From Xenopus tropicalis (Eukaryota; Chordata; Amphibia; Anura; Pipidae), in NCBI RefSeq assembly GCF_000004195.4, contig NC_030677.2:68224222-68288221 (forward strand): DNA of 64,000 bases, given 5' to 3'. Positions within the stretch are counted from its first letter, which is position 1, and every line of letters starts with the position of its first letter. This document shows positions 1-12,673 of the stretch, piece after piece. The notes under the pieces are model-generated. The model was given only the letters and a program-made list of their open reading frames with translations, was not told where the DNA came from and searched no databases. A program made the translations under genes and the position numbers.

Positions 1-140
1 AAAGTTGCGACAATTCGCGCAAGTCGTAACGGTTACGAAAAAGTCGTAACGGCGATGAAAAAATACGAAAAAGTCGCAAAATGTTCATTTTCCAATCCGA
101 ATTTTTCTCATTCGGATTCGTGGATTAGTAAATCAGCCCC
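1..140 (+). repeat. Right end of a fold-back MITE (ACGAAAAAGTCG family), cut by the window edge
   Basis: Repeated ACGAAAAAGTCG units lead into a terminus GTGGATTAGTAAATCAGCCC. The same right arm occurs at about 13117-13331. The left half lies outside the window. Confidence 0.8.
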
Positions 141-557
141 TTAGTGTGCCTTCTGACATTTATACATATAGCTTTAGACATACTTATGTTTAAAAAAACA
201 ATTTTTCCCCTTTGTATGGTCTTTCTACAGTGGTGCACATTAGTGACCTTTAACAGTTTTTCCTTTAGTGCCATTACTCTAAACTGAGAAAGATGCACAC
301 ATAATCTATCATCCTCTCTTAGAGAGAGACCCTTGAAATTCAGAGAAAAAAATCTTAAACATATTGGTTGCATTGCTCGGGTTAAAAATATATTACAAAA
401 AAGACATTATTAATAATGCCTAAGCATTATATTATTCAGTACTTATATCTGTATGTACTAAGGGTAAAACTATGTGAACATCATTTTAATATTCTACAAT
501 TTAAATGATATATCATTTACTAACCAACAAAATAGTTTATTTGGGGTGGGGGAGAGG
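141..557. other. Unique A+T-rich DNA, nothing recognised
   Basis: No coding-like frame, splice-flanked exon or known repeat seen on either strand. Confidence 0.5.
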
Positions 558-590
558 ACTAGCATGCAGCAGACCCCGCTGCATGCTAGT
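558..590. repeat. Perfect 13-bp inverted repeat with 7-nt loop
   Basis: The left arm ACTAGCATGCAGC (558-570) and right arm GCTGCATGCTAGT (578-590) are exact reverse complements around AGACCCC. No T-run follows that would suggest a terminator. It is probably a repeat fragment or a local palindrome. Confidence 0.85.
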
Positions 591-681
591 CTAAAAAGGG
601 TCCTATTCAGACATTTTGTCAAGGACTGTACTGAGACATGGACATGTTTCTCTTGTAGTGACGACATTATAAAAAACAGTG

Positions 682-1098
682 TAGGGCAGTGAGGTGCAAC
701 CAGTGCCTTATTCATGAGCAACATGTTGCTCACCACCCCTTTTAATGTTGCTCCCAGTCTCCTCAAAGTAGGTGCCCATTTAAAAATTTCTGACTTGGAA
801 GCAATTTTTAGAGGTACAGAGACAGAGTTTTACTCCAAGGAGAGCCTCCTGCAGGCTATCAGTCTACATTGAGCTAGCAAATATCCAATCTCAGTCACTA
901 GTGATGATTGAACTACATGCGTCATTTTTTTTGACATGTGCAACAATTTTTTTTGAGGCACATCATTTTTCGCTCATCACTAACAGTCACTTATTTGCCA
1001 CCCCCCAGTTTTTTGTGCTTTGTGTGCCTCGCAAACACGTTTTACATTTGAGTATGGCTCATGAATAGAAAAAGTTGGGGATCCCTTGTGTAGGGGAC
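682..1098 (+). mobile_element. CCCCAACC...GGTTGGGG hAT-like MITE, copy 1, with nested insertion
   Basis: It shares ATGAGCAACATGTTGCTC, CCTCCTGCAGGCT and a GTTGGGGATCCCTTG end with copies at 36718 and 62278. A second element (900-983) interrupts it. Confidence 0.75.
900..983. mobile_element. Short hAT-like MITE (TAGTGATGAG family) nested in another MITE
   Basis: Exact 8-bp target duplications CAGTCACT flank it (892-899 and 984-991). The ends AGTGATGA and TCATCACT are inverted. Eight-bp duplications are typical of hAT elements. Confidence 0.8.
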
Positions 1099-1765
1099 TG
1101 ATAGATTAGTTACCCTTTTATGTTTGCAGGCAGTCCCCTAAATGTTATACACAAAGGTTATAAGGGTTCCTAATTATAATTAGAAGGGAAAATAGTTTCC
1201 TGATCCTGTTTGAAAGTATTCTCCTGGCAGTTGTACCATTCTGTGGTATGAAAGGGAGAACATTCTTGGATTCCACCTGGGCAGGAAGGTAAGACTGAAG
1301 CTTAGACGGAGGTAAGCCCAGTAGGGGAATAGGTCAGGATATTCTCTAAGGATACTTAGTGAGCAGCCTGGTGCTCCTATGAGTAAAATAGAAGAATTAA
1401 AGTCTTGGATGTACTTCCCTCAGGATTGGGACTCAAGTCTACAGGCTTCCACGTGAAGGGCCTGAATCTTTAAGTTGAACATTTGCAAGTTGACTCTCCA
1501 CAGACTGGTCACTGGCCCCTGATGGACAAATATTTCTGAAGATTTTATTTGTAAATATATGCTAAAGAGTTGTTTTGTATCATCTTTGCTTATCCCTCAA
1601 GAGATTGATGTTACATTCCTGCCAATGAAGAAGTTATCATTTGTTTAAAAACCACTGGTGGTCCATTTTATTGGTTCCACATGAGAATTATAGTTCTGCA
1701 ACATTCTGCTTTACTCGAGGACCCACTTTTAAGATGGGGAGGCCCATTTATGCACATTCCCAATT
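1099..1765. other. Intergenic DNA, nothing recognised
   Basis: Moderate base composition. No convincing exon or known repeat. Confidence 0.45.
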
Positions 1766-1824
1766 TTTGTGGTTTTAGAGTTTTTTGAAAGCATGACTAA
1801 ACTCATTTCCACTAAAACCACAAA
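1766..1824. repeat. Short inverted repeat, 13-bp arms
   Basis: TTTGTGGTTTTAG (1766-1778) and CTAAAACCACAAA (1812-1824) are perfect complements. The stretch to about 2060 is very A+T-rich with A and T runs and may be the rest of the same element. Confidence 0.7.
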
Positions 1825-2060
1825 TGTCTTTTATTAATGTAATTTATTAAAATATCCAAATTGAAAAAGAATGTACAAAACAAAAATGTGAAAAAAGCAA
1901 AAAACAAATTTTTTGCATTTTCCAATGAATGGTGCGTCGAAAAAAATCTAAAAACCTTAAATACCATGAAGCAAAAGAAAATCTTGAACCTAGAAAAAAT
2001 CAATAAAAATTTGTGTTTTTTCACACAAAAAAAATTCAAACACATATTGTGAAAAAAAAG

Positions 2061-3854
2061 AGATATGAACAGAATAGTAAATGCCCCCATAAGAGTTGCA
2101 TGCATGATTTATTGGTTTAGAACCTCAAGCACTTACATTTAACGATACACTTACAATAGTAACTAACTGTGCAAGGTAAAACTGTCTGTGCATGAACATG
2201 TAAGCCAACCGAATGATAAATCACAGATGTGTAGACAGAGTAAGATCAAAGAAAGTGGGACAAAGTATTAGGTGAGAGGTTATGATTCCATATTAGGGAC
2301 CTTGGTGGGCAGACTGAATGACTCGATTGCGTGCAGTTTGGCCACACAGGTGGAAGGTCAAGTTGCAATAATTCAGTTTTTCAAAACACTGCATAGATAT
2401 CTTGTTTCTGAGGGCATCTAAGCAAGGTGTGGTCATCGCTTCCTATCAGCTGATCTCACACATATGTGATTGGGTTTCATTGATCAACAAAATGGTAGGT
2501 CCAGAAGCAACAACTATGATCTTGCTTCATGTGTGGCCAGCTTTAGTAATGGAAAGATGATATTGAAAGCAAAAACTGCTTCACTTCTGATTGAGACTCT
2601 CTTTTGTTTTTCTTCCAAATATTATATTAATGTCTTATGGTTGCTAATGACTCAGTAAAGCAAACTGTATGGATTGTTTTAGCATTGTCTCATGCTTCCA
2701 TAATTGTCTTTTTCATTGTTTGCAGATGAATACTATGAAGAGATGTCTTTAAATATGCAGAGAACACAAAGTTATTCAACTTGCTGGAAAGCATAACATA
2801 AAAACAGTTATCAGTTTCCACATGCAGGTGCAATTCATAATGACTGAAAAATATATATGTTGTACCACTTTTCAAAACAGGTAGGAAGGAAGAGTTTGAC
2901 AGCTTTAGGCTTGCACCTCTGACATTGGTTGGCGGGAAATGAATTGAGATGTTGAAAGAAGGAATTGTTGCTTATCTTAAGTTCAAGACTTATGGGATAT
3001 GAAGCAGCAGGAATTTACTCCTGAAGGATCATGTCAGACTAATTTAATTGATTGGCCAGGTGATTAACATGCTTGGGAAGGAAGGAGGAGTACATGTAGT
3101 ATTTATGCTATTTGATAATATAGCTTTAAGAAAACTGCTTTAGAACCTGCAGCTTCCGGTCTGTTATGGTAGAGAATGATAATGTGCTTCATCAGTGTCA
3201 TGATAAACAATATTAATATACATTTCAAAAGTGTGTATTTTCCAAAATGAAGTTAAATGAAGTTAAACCTAAAAATTATTTTGTGGTGTTAGCTTTACCT
3301 GTCCAATCGAATACTGTAAATCATTCATTTAGTAATGGAAAAAAGCCAAACCTAGCTTCTTAATTTGTATATTTGTACCATTCAAATTCCATAGCAGTGA
3401 GTACCAGAAGTCTTCCAGAGGGTTTCACTGAAAATACAGGAAATAAAACATAATTTGTATATGAAGCATAAATAGCTAATGATATTTTCGAGATATTTCA
3501 GATTCAGTCGAGAGAAGGATGATGTTATAACTCTACCTCTTAACCACTGTTAAGTGTTTTGAGGATTTCCCATAAGTTTATAGCAGCACCTTTATGGGTC
3601 ATACTAATATAAATTGCCAAGATAGCCATTAAGTATATTCTATGTCTGTTAGGGTTACCAGACTTGAATAGTTGAGTATAGGTGCTTCTGTGCTTTGCCA
3701 GCCTGGACTATATTAGTTACATCTCATCATCAGGTATCATGTTCATGGGACACACATAAAATTAATGCACCTAAATGCAGTGGGTAGAAAGTAGAAGAAT
3801 AGGAACTGAACAAGTCAAAGCTAGTAAAGCAGACTGTATCATAAACATTCTGGT
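2061..3854. other. Intergenic DNA, nothing recognised
   Basis: A+T-rich unique sequence. Reading frames are short and show no domain. Confidence 0.45.
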
Positions 3855-4075
3855 ATATGAAACCAAGGTCAGACCTGACAATTACTGGCGCTCCTCCGGC
3901 CTACCGTTCTCCCCTGACGCATTAAACTTATATGCACTCAGGGGAGGATGGCAGTGGGGGCCCCTGGGGGGGGTTTAGGGGGTACGAGGGACGTGGCCAG
4001 GGGAAGCACCCTCAGGACCCCTGGGGTTCTATATAAAGCCTCAGGCTTATAGTCCGACCCAATATAAAACCTTGT
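3855..4075. repeat. G+C-rich repeat-like fragment with inverted CCCCTGA/TCAGGGG
   Basis: The composition changes abruptly, with G runs and CTCCCCTGACGC opposed to CTCAGGGGAGG. It resembles a dispersed frog repeat, but the family is not identified. Confidence 0.4.
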
Positions 4076-5221
4076 GTAAGGAGAGACTGACATCTGCAAT
4101 ATTAATAAGTTGGAGACTGTAGCCTTAAGTTAACAATACCAAATTATATATTACCTCCTATATGGCTGTTTGGTATAAAATCTAAATTATTTTATTCCCT
4201 TTTGCAAAAGGTACAGTTGGGTTCTGCCATACAATAGGGTCTGACTAGATTCTAAAATATAGTATAGACAATCAACTTAACATACTGTATATTTATACAA
4301 AAATGGAGTATCAACAACATAAATCAGTGTAAATAATTTGAAGCCATATTCTCTTTTCAGCCTGACCCTAATGTTACAGTGTTTACTGCTGCTGCCGAAC
4401 TACCACCAAACGGAATGCCACACATTAAATATAAGGAGACCTTCAAGAAAAATTAAAAAAAAGAATATAAAATATACTCCTTTACCATACTTCATGAAAC
4501 TAATCAGGGCATTCCAAATATCCTGAGTGTAATACATTTTAACTATGTTTCCATGACATGACATGATTATTTAGGTCTGGGTTCAACTTCAGTTCTCCTG
4601 AAAACCTAAAAGAAAAAAAAAACTGTGAACCTTATGGGAATGCTTTATCTCTCCCTTAATACCATCTGGAATGCATGAGGTGGGAAGCTGTTCTTACACA
4701 TCATACAGGGCCTTTTTATACTGCATTACACTAACTCTTGTCAGTATGTACAGTATAAAGAGCATTCAGTACATTATGGAACTAGAACAGTCACATCATA
4801 TTTAATACCTAAAATCATCTCCAGTATCATCATGTCTCAGGGTTTGCAGTCATGATATTCTAGCATTACATGATGATGGTTATTTATGAATAGCATAGAT
4901 ATGTTGCTTATTTAGCAAAGATCTACCTGATATTGTATTATTATAATGATAAATGTTGAAACACCCAAACAGATAAAAATTATGTATGAGTATGGGTCTG
5001 TTAAGCTATAGCAACCCGCTACTATGTTTGATTGCTATGAATATATTACTGTCAAGCGTTTATAATTATCTGCAGTATCAAAATGTAAATACTTCAAAGG
5101 GTGGGCCTGGAATTGCCATTGAATCATAGACAAAATAGAGCTCAATATTATAGGGGTAGGACAGTCCTAATATTTACTTTTCAGAAACATTTCTTTAGTT
5201 CTAAGTATGTTTTATAAATAA
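4076..5221. other. Intergenic DNA, nothing recognised
   Basis: A+T-rich. Contains a short poly(A) near 4612. No exon signal. Confidence 0.45.
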
Positions 5222-5396
5222 TTATTGAGGTGCAAAATGCAACTACAGCAACATTTTTGACGTGACCGCGCCGTTTTCTGATGTAACTGCACTTTTTTTG
5301 TGACCATGTGACCATGAATTTTTCGCAGCAAAACTTTGTGGCAGTTTCACAAACAAAATTACCCAATGGTGAAATACGGAATTTCATTCATCACTA
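5222..5396. mobile_element. hAT-like MITE copy (ends ATTCATCACTA)
   Basis: Its right end GGAATTTCATTCATCACTA matches the family seen at 22173, 42138 and 62774. The left end is diverged. Confidence 0.6.
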
Positions 5397-6675
5397 TAAA
5401 TAATAAAATTCATCTACGTGCAAAAGCTAGTAACACATATAAACTAATTAGCAGGTAGCATTTAATGATCAGCTTTTTTAATGCAATGGGTGATTTGCTG
5501 GAATGTGTTACTTGAGATAGACAAACTTTGTGTCTTTTATTACATCCCCTAGTGCACTTACAATAAATAACATGCTGGCACAGTCAGTGATATTGGGATC
5601 CTTTACAGAAGCATAAAAGGGACAAAATATTGCCAAAGGCTTGCTCCATTTTACACTTTGACACATTTTTGTGCTGTAAATTTTCTGCCACATGGCTGTT
5701 GATAAACGCAGACTTAGGACCCACCCCTGTGTAAAAAAAAATAGTTGGGCCTTCCCCCTGGAGCCATTGCATCAGGCTGGTGGCAGGCACATGTAGCGGA
5801 TTTTGCATATTTGAGCAGTCACGTGATGAAATCTACTCCAGGTGCATGCACCCAGGCCAATGCCATTGGTCCCAGTACAGGCACAACAATAAGCTTCAGA
5901 CCAAGAATCTGCCCTGCAGTAGCCTTAAACCACAAACATCTACCCATCACTTTGAAAATATCAGGTTTAATATTTATGAATAGGAACAAGCTCCCTAAAC
6001 CTTAAAAAATTAATATTAAATAGCAGTCCTGTACTTTTCTATGATTTGTATCTGTTTTGGTAAATCACAAGCAAGTTGAGTTAATGTTGTGCTTGTGTCA
6101 GTGGGGGTACCCTGGCAATAACAACTCCTCGAGGCAGTTGTTAAGTCAAGGATTCCTATCACCCATGTTCATTGCATCTTGTATCTTATTTAGAAAAGCA
6201 GAAGCAACAAGTGTTTTAGCACAATAATAGACAGGAATATATACAGTAGATGCTTATGGGCCTTTTTTAGGTATTAATTTAAAAAACTAAGGCAATGTGT
6301 AAAAGGATATACCACCCCTTAGTACCTATAAAGGTGCCATTAAAAGGTATTGAGGTATCTAGAACTAATTCAACCATGTCATAAGGTTAATTGCCTTGAC
6401 GGGTTGCACCCAGAGATGATTGATGCAAAGAGGATATTGAATGGATTAGAATGAAATCATGTGTTTTTGTCTGGTTTGTCTGGTAACTGACTAGACTTGG
6501 TCTAGATATTTTTAATGAAACTGTACCCAGCCGTTCTCCCATTCATTTCCTGATAGTTGTAAAATTTTAAATTTTCAAAATCAGCAAGACTCCCATGACT
6601 TGTATGTACATTTGAGGATTAATAGCAACATCTTTATTGTACAAGAAAAGGTTTTTAATTCAGTTTATCCTCAGC
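5397..6675. other. Intergenic DNA with minor repeat scraps
   Basis: Near 5420-5500 there is a fragment resembling the GCAGTAACCC MITE (AGCAGGTAGCATTTAATG). Otherwise nothing supported. Confidence 0.4.
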
Positions 6676-6679
6676 AAGA

Positions 6680-6847
6680 AGTGTGATTGTAAGCTCTTTT
6701 GGGCAGGGCCCTCTTCACCTCTTGTATCGGTTATTGATTGCTTTATATGTTACTCTGTATGTCCAATGTATGTAACCCACTTATTGTACAGCGCTGCGGA
6801 ATATGTTGGCGCTTTATAAATAAATGTTAATGTAATGTAATGTAATG
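6680..6847 (+). repeat. L2/SINE-like 3' tail with (TAATG)n end
   Basis: It runs from TGTAAGCTCTTTTGGGCAGG through GCGCTGCGGAATATG to GGCGCTTTATAAATAAATG, then repeated TAATG. The reverse complement of the same unit is at 49001-49157. It resembles the 3' end shared by L2 LINEs and their SINEs in frogs and fish. Confidence 0.75.
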
Positions 6848-7979
6848 CATTGTGCATTTTTTCCTGGCCTGAGGATAATCAAACTGGTATAGAACAAAAT
6901 GCATAAGAAAATGCACTGGAAAGAGAAAGAGAGGAAAGTGTAATCACAAAAATGTTAGTCGAACATATGAATACTTTGTTCCTGCGATTCGTTCTTTTTT
7001 TGTTTCTCATCGTTTCTTTTCATCTTCTTGAATAAAGTTCTCTTATGCTTCATACTGTCCCTTTAACCTTCTTTTTGTATCTTTATGCTACCTGCCTATT
7101 GTTTATTTTTTATTGTATCCTATTTTCTTTGGTTATTGAGTTCTTTACTTTCTTCTGTACCCTTGTATTTCTCTTTTTCTTACCCTTTATTTTTCTTACC
7201 CCTTTATCTCATCCCTCACTTATTGATTTTGACCTTCCTTTCCCCACTACTAATATCTCTTCTGCTTATTATACCATCCTCTGTAGATATACAAGTGTTC
7301 CTACTAGAAAACAAACGTATGGATATGTGGTTCCTAAGGGAAAAAACAAGAAAGCTGGAGAGACTAGTTAGCAGGAGAGGTGTCTTCTTCCAAGTGTGTG
7401 ATTGGGCAAGTCTGATTATATTAATCACTTATAACAGTTCAAAACATGTCTTAACAATAAATAATTGTAGGAAGGTAATCCAAGTTGCACACAATATCAA
7501 TTTCTTTAATTCATTGAATCTACTTTATCACCATAATATATTTCATGATAAAAGTAAAGCAACCTTTCCTCTTTAAAAAGCATGACTTGTTTGTATCCAG
7601 TACTGGATTTTGATAATGTAAGATTATCAATTTGGCAAGATAACCTGCATTCTTACCACATCTTCCCTGCAAAGCAAAAATTGAACGCCGGTGTATTCTC
7701 TTAAATAACAAGTGAAGAATCAGTATGACAGAACAAAGTCATGATCCCTCTGTTTGGAAAAAAAGCTACTACATTTATTTTCTGATAACCAGAAAAGAGA
7801 AACATCCTTTAAGTGCTAGCATATAGAAGCAATAGAACCTGCCATAATTATATACAGATGATTGGAATTTGTCTAACGTTTTATGGCTGATCACTGAGGA
7901 GGCCGGCAGAAGGAAAATTTGTAGAAATAAAACCACCTTGACAGTAACGCACTAGGGTCAAAAAGCAAAGTAAAGTCAG
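6848..7979. other. T-rich stretch then intergenic DNA
   Basis: About 6990-7260 is pyrimidine-rich on the + strand, which makes long but composition-driven frames. Nothing functional recognised. Confidence 0.4.
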
Positions 7980-8225
7980 TGTTCTTAGCCTTAATAAAAA
8001 CAGTATGATCTGTCATCGGCACAGCATTTTTACACTCTCGGACAATGCACTCTGGGAGCTCCTGCTGGATTTCATTTGATTTTCACCAAAGCTAACAAAG
8101 AAAAACTTACAGCTGGTAAGTCATCATGACAGCAGAAATGCTATAAAAACAGCCCTATTTAGACCATCCTGTGCAGTCAGTTCATCTCATGATTCTCAGC
8201 CTTTTAGTTGACAATTGAATAGAAT
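7980..8225. promoter_or_regulatory. Candidate conserved non-coding element
   Basis: Unique, non-repetitive sequence of balanced composition with several A/T-core and E-box-like motifs and no open frame. Its texture is like vertebrate conserved elements, but conservation cannot be tested here. Confidence 0.2.
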
Positions 8226-9140
8226 ATAATTAATGAAGATATAATGTCCCTAAGTATTTACACTAAGCTCCTTGCACATCATGAAAGTTTAAAGGAAATG
8301 ATAACTAGGAATTCTTTTTTAAAAAAGTCAGTTGTCCATCTTTCCTGCTGGCAGCAACAATGTACTGAATGTTTAGGCTAGAAGTACATCAGCTGATACG
8401 TACCTGATATGTTGATAACTACTGATGCTAATATCTGAAGTGGGGGTTTATGATCAAATATGTGGATACTTATTATTGAGCACAAATGTGTATAAACTAT
8501 ATTTATATGTAACAGTATGCTTCAGTATTTGGTTACATTTCTTTCTAAAATTAATTTAACAATGAAAGTGATGAAAAGAATAAAAAGATCATCTATTTAT
8601 TTTATAATTCAAATGTGACCCTCCCTTGGGTCATACTTCCTGGGGTTATTCTACATTTATGTATCTCTCACAGTTTATTGCTCGCCTGTATTTATTTTTA
8701 GTTGGAGCAGTGGTCCTCAGAGAAAAGTAAGACATTAACATCAAGTACTTGCTTTACACTTGCCCTTTAATAATTCTGTATTAATAAAGCAAATAAAATA
8801 GGGAAATACTAAACCAGGATTCGTGAGGGCCAGGAACTTTGAATAAAGGAATCCTTACGCTTTTTAAAATCCCTGGTTTTATCAGAATTTAAAATCCTGG
8901 GATCATATTTCATATTGAAAACATACTATTTTTGGTGATACAGTGGCCTGAACCTCTGTCAGTCGGTAGCAGAAGTAGAATTCAGGTTGATGCCTACTTT
9001 TCTCTATATAAAGATACAGCAACATAACCTGTTCCTTAGTAATACAGCCCAAAAGTTTTGGGTCACTGTAGCAAGGAAAACATTTGGAAAAACAAGTGTC
9101 ATCCCTGGGATATTGGGTCCAGGAATATAATTGTGATTAT
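8226..9140. other. Intergenic DNA; inverted AAACCAGGA/TCCCTGGTTT pair at about 8812-8882
   Basis: The inverted pair may be a small frog MITE. The rest is unassigned. Confidence 0.35.
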
Positions 9141-9270
9141 TCGTAATGGTTGGATCTGTCTCATTTCAGTCCGCTGAAATGATTCGCAAAATGGCAAAAA
9201 TTCACAAAATACTTTGGGTGACTTTTTTTTACTGTCTATGGATGTTTTTTACAAAAAATTGCTCATCACC
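9141..9270. mobile_element. hAT-like MITE copy
   Basis: Contains TGGATCTGTCTCATTTCAGT, repeated GCAAAATGGCAAAAATT and the end TTGCTCATCACC, as in the copy at 62774. Confidence 0.7.
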
Positions 9271-12200
9271 AGTCATTAGAGTCCAAGTTTGAGCCTAATA
9301 TTTACTGAATCATGAAGGAATAAGCACATTTGTTGTTTATTGGATCAAACATCCCCACCACAATTTTGCAGGCAGTCATAAACCACCATTGGTGCTCAGA
9401 TGTTCCTAGTCACAGGTTTCATGTGATATAATAACTATAGTCCATAGGTTCCCCTTTACCCGGATATTTCTCTGATACATCCCTGTATGGGCTTCTAAGT
9501 AACAGCATTGGCATATAGTTGAACCAAAAGTAAAACAAATCCCCCACCATAACAGAAATACAAAGAAATTTGTTTCAGGAACTCTAAGGTGGTATTACAA
9601 TGTTATTATTAAATGTATACTTGTATGAGTGATGTTTATCTGGGATTTTGGCTACCAGGGTTAAAGCATGTCAATTTAGTTTATGCTTGTAAATTTTAGT
9701 TGCAGGTACACCATTTCTTTCATATTGGTATAACTTTGATCTAATTCTTACTTGCATCCATTTTGCTTATTCTGTATATATTCGTGGGACTCAGTATGAG
9801 CATGTGTGCTTAGAAATTGGTAGGAACAATGAAGACAAAATGCAGTTTGCAAAATGATTAGCACATTAAAATGAGTAATTGGCTTAACATTCAATAAAAT
9901 ATTCTGTGAAAAAATAAATGATATACTAATTACAAGTTAACAATATGTTATATAATAAACCCATTTCATTATTTGTTTTCCAGTAGTAGCTTAGTAGTTA
10001 CATTTTCCATGTTCATCCGTGTCCATATGCAGCTTTAGAGAGTGTTCCCAGCGCTTACTGTCAGGGATTAACATTATAAATAAAATCTCTCTTGCGCTAT
10101 TAACACTTCTGCTTTGCTATTGCGTTTATGTCTATGATGGTTTTCAGTCCAACTCAAAATGACAGATTGTATATTAATTTATTGCAATAATTTATTCCTA
10201 GAAGGCAATCATAGGTGCTTAGGGAAACAGAAGTTACACCAAAACATCAGGTTGCTAATAATAAAAGAAATATTAACCAATGGTGTAAATCCAGTCAAAT
10301 ACAGCAGAAATACGTCTGCATGACTATGTACTGAATTAAGGTTGCAGGTGGAATTTTTTTTTTTTTTCAGACTAGGTGTCAACTTAATGATCCCTGGCTA
10401 AAGGTCAACCAACTTATGGATCAATCAAACTGATATATTAGCCAAGCAGAATCAGGGTATTTGGCAATGGCTTAGAATGTCAGTCTGGCACTAATCCATT
10501 TCATAAAGAATTTATTTCCCATCTCCTTCACTTCTAAATGTAATCTTCCTGAAAATACATAGAGTTTTACAAATTAAGTCGTATGCAACAAGAGCTTGGA
10601 AGGAAATTTGGATGCACAATTTTTTTTTCCCTACAATCTTTTTCCTACTGCAATTTTGAATTCCTTAGCTACATTTCTAACAATTAGAGCAAAATGAATC
10701 TAAGTTGTATAAAAGATTGTAATTGTATAATATACTTTATATAGATAAGATAAGAAATTGCTAATGTCACAATATAGAGCATCGATGACAAAACTAGCCC
10801 TCTAGCCACTTTCTTTAAGTGTATGCTAGGATTTTCCTGCCATTGATGAGACTGAATGTGGTAATCAGATTTAGTGTTTTAAAGTACCTGCAGTTTAAGG
10901 ATTAAGTTTATATTACACTGGTCAGTCAGCCACAGAAGGCAGTGTCCCCTCCAAGTTATTCCTCTCTCAGGAAGCTGGGCCTTATTCCAGGAAAGACTTA
11001 AGGCCAAAGGGATTTTTTCACAGAGCTGGGTAGCTGGTTTAATTCTGGTCAGCAGCATATACTAAACTTGTAAAACTGGTATATCTTTAAAGATAACATG
11101 TGATAAACATTTGAGCCATACCATAGGCAACTGTGTATGCTACAGGTGCATTTTCTTCAAATTCTATCAACTTTTAGTTCATTTAAAGGCTTATTATCAA
11201 ACTGCCAAAATAATTAGTTGCCCTCTTCTCAACCACAAAAGCCACAAAAGCTCCATTGATATCGGGGAATAGTAGTTTTCTTTGTACCAAAAGCTAGTTA
11301 TACATAGAATAATCTTTTCTGGATTTTTTTGTTTTGTTTTCCCACCAATATGATGGATCAGTTGGAGTTGATCTGATTGTGTGAAACAGGAGGATCCATA
11401 TAGAACAACTGACCACAGACCATATCTATGAGTTCACTCCTCAGTTGAAGGTATTTTGAGCACATATCAGTTAAGAAAGTGATGATTTGGGGCCCATAAA
11501 AGTTTTAAGTCAATGCATTCCCATGTATGGGCATATTTGGCTTATTTATTTGCTAAACCCTGCATCAATACAGTCAAACACATTTATTTTCAATGGGATA
11601 TTAATGCCAAGTGCATCTAAGCAGCAGTATTAATAATTCATTTTTGAATGATCCATAAGTTTTAATTAAGGCCAACTTTTCTTTTGCTGCTCCTTTAAAT
11701 TGCGTGACTTGTGTAGTACAATAGCATTCAACTGATCATGTGCATTTTATTAGAGCAGTATTGCTGGTCAGCTCTTCCCTAACAGCTGGGAAATGACTTT
11801 CACACACATTTTCACTTATGACCTGCTCTTGACCCAGTCAAGCTCACCGGTCAGCAAGTCTCTTACAGCCTGGGATCTATTAAAAGGCTAGTATGTTAAC
11901 TTTTACTGTGTAGCATGCTAATGGTTTAAAGTAAATGTTTTGGTTTGTCACAGGAACCAATTTGGTTACTGTTTGTTCTTCCTGCAGATATTTTTCCAAG
12001 TGTTTTTCATTCCATTATATCTATGAAGAAAGCAGCTTTCTGTTATTTTAAACTTCTGCTTCTCTTCTTTATAATCGTTCATATTAAACAATGAACAGTG
12101 CAACCAAAGTTGAATCAAAATCCACCTCTTCTAAAAACAGATCTCACCTCTTCTAAGGAGAGTTAATCCTTCTCATATTCTAAAGAGATTATCATCAAGG

Positions 12201-12673
12201 TTTCACACAGAAGAAAACACTATGACCAAATCATAACTATCAAACAGAAAATCAAGACCTAACAAGTCCACCAAAGATAAGGCCACCAAGATGCTTTGAA
12301 CAACTATGGGATCCAGCTGCTGTATCCATCACACTGGGGAGACAGGTTCTTAGAAAAGACTCATTGTTTGATGTCACAAATTCTCACCTTACTGGGTGCT
12401 TTCTGGTACGTCATTTGTTGACCTATTTGTCCATCAGATTGGATTGAAGGATAGCCATATTATTATGGTAGACATATGTGGTCAAAAAGAAGCTTATGTA
12501 TAATATGGATATTTTATAGTTTTAAACAATTGCAAATATATTAATTTCTTATACAGAACAAAGTCCATATTACCACAAATTATTTTTATTGCACTCTTCC
12601 AAGTTATACTAATTCAGTGTGGACCATTATGGTCACAAACTGTTGTTACACTATAACAAATAGGCAAACCCTA
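9271..12673. other. Long unique A+T-rich intergenic block
   Basis: Poly(T) runs at about 10351 and 10620. No exon, RNA gene or known repeat recognised. Confidence 0.45.

Noticed and set aside
7085..7576. 163-codon frame
   Set aside because: Leucine/serine/phenylalanine-rich because the DNA is T-rich. No domain, signal context or splice support.
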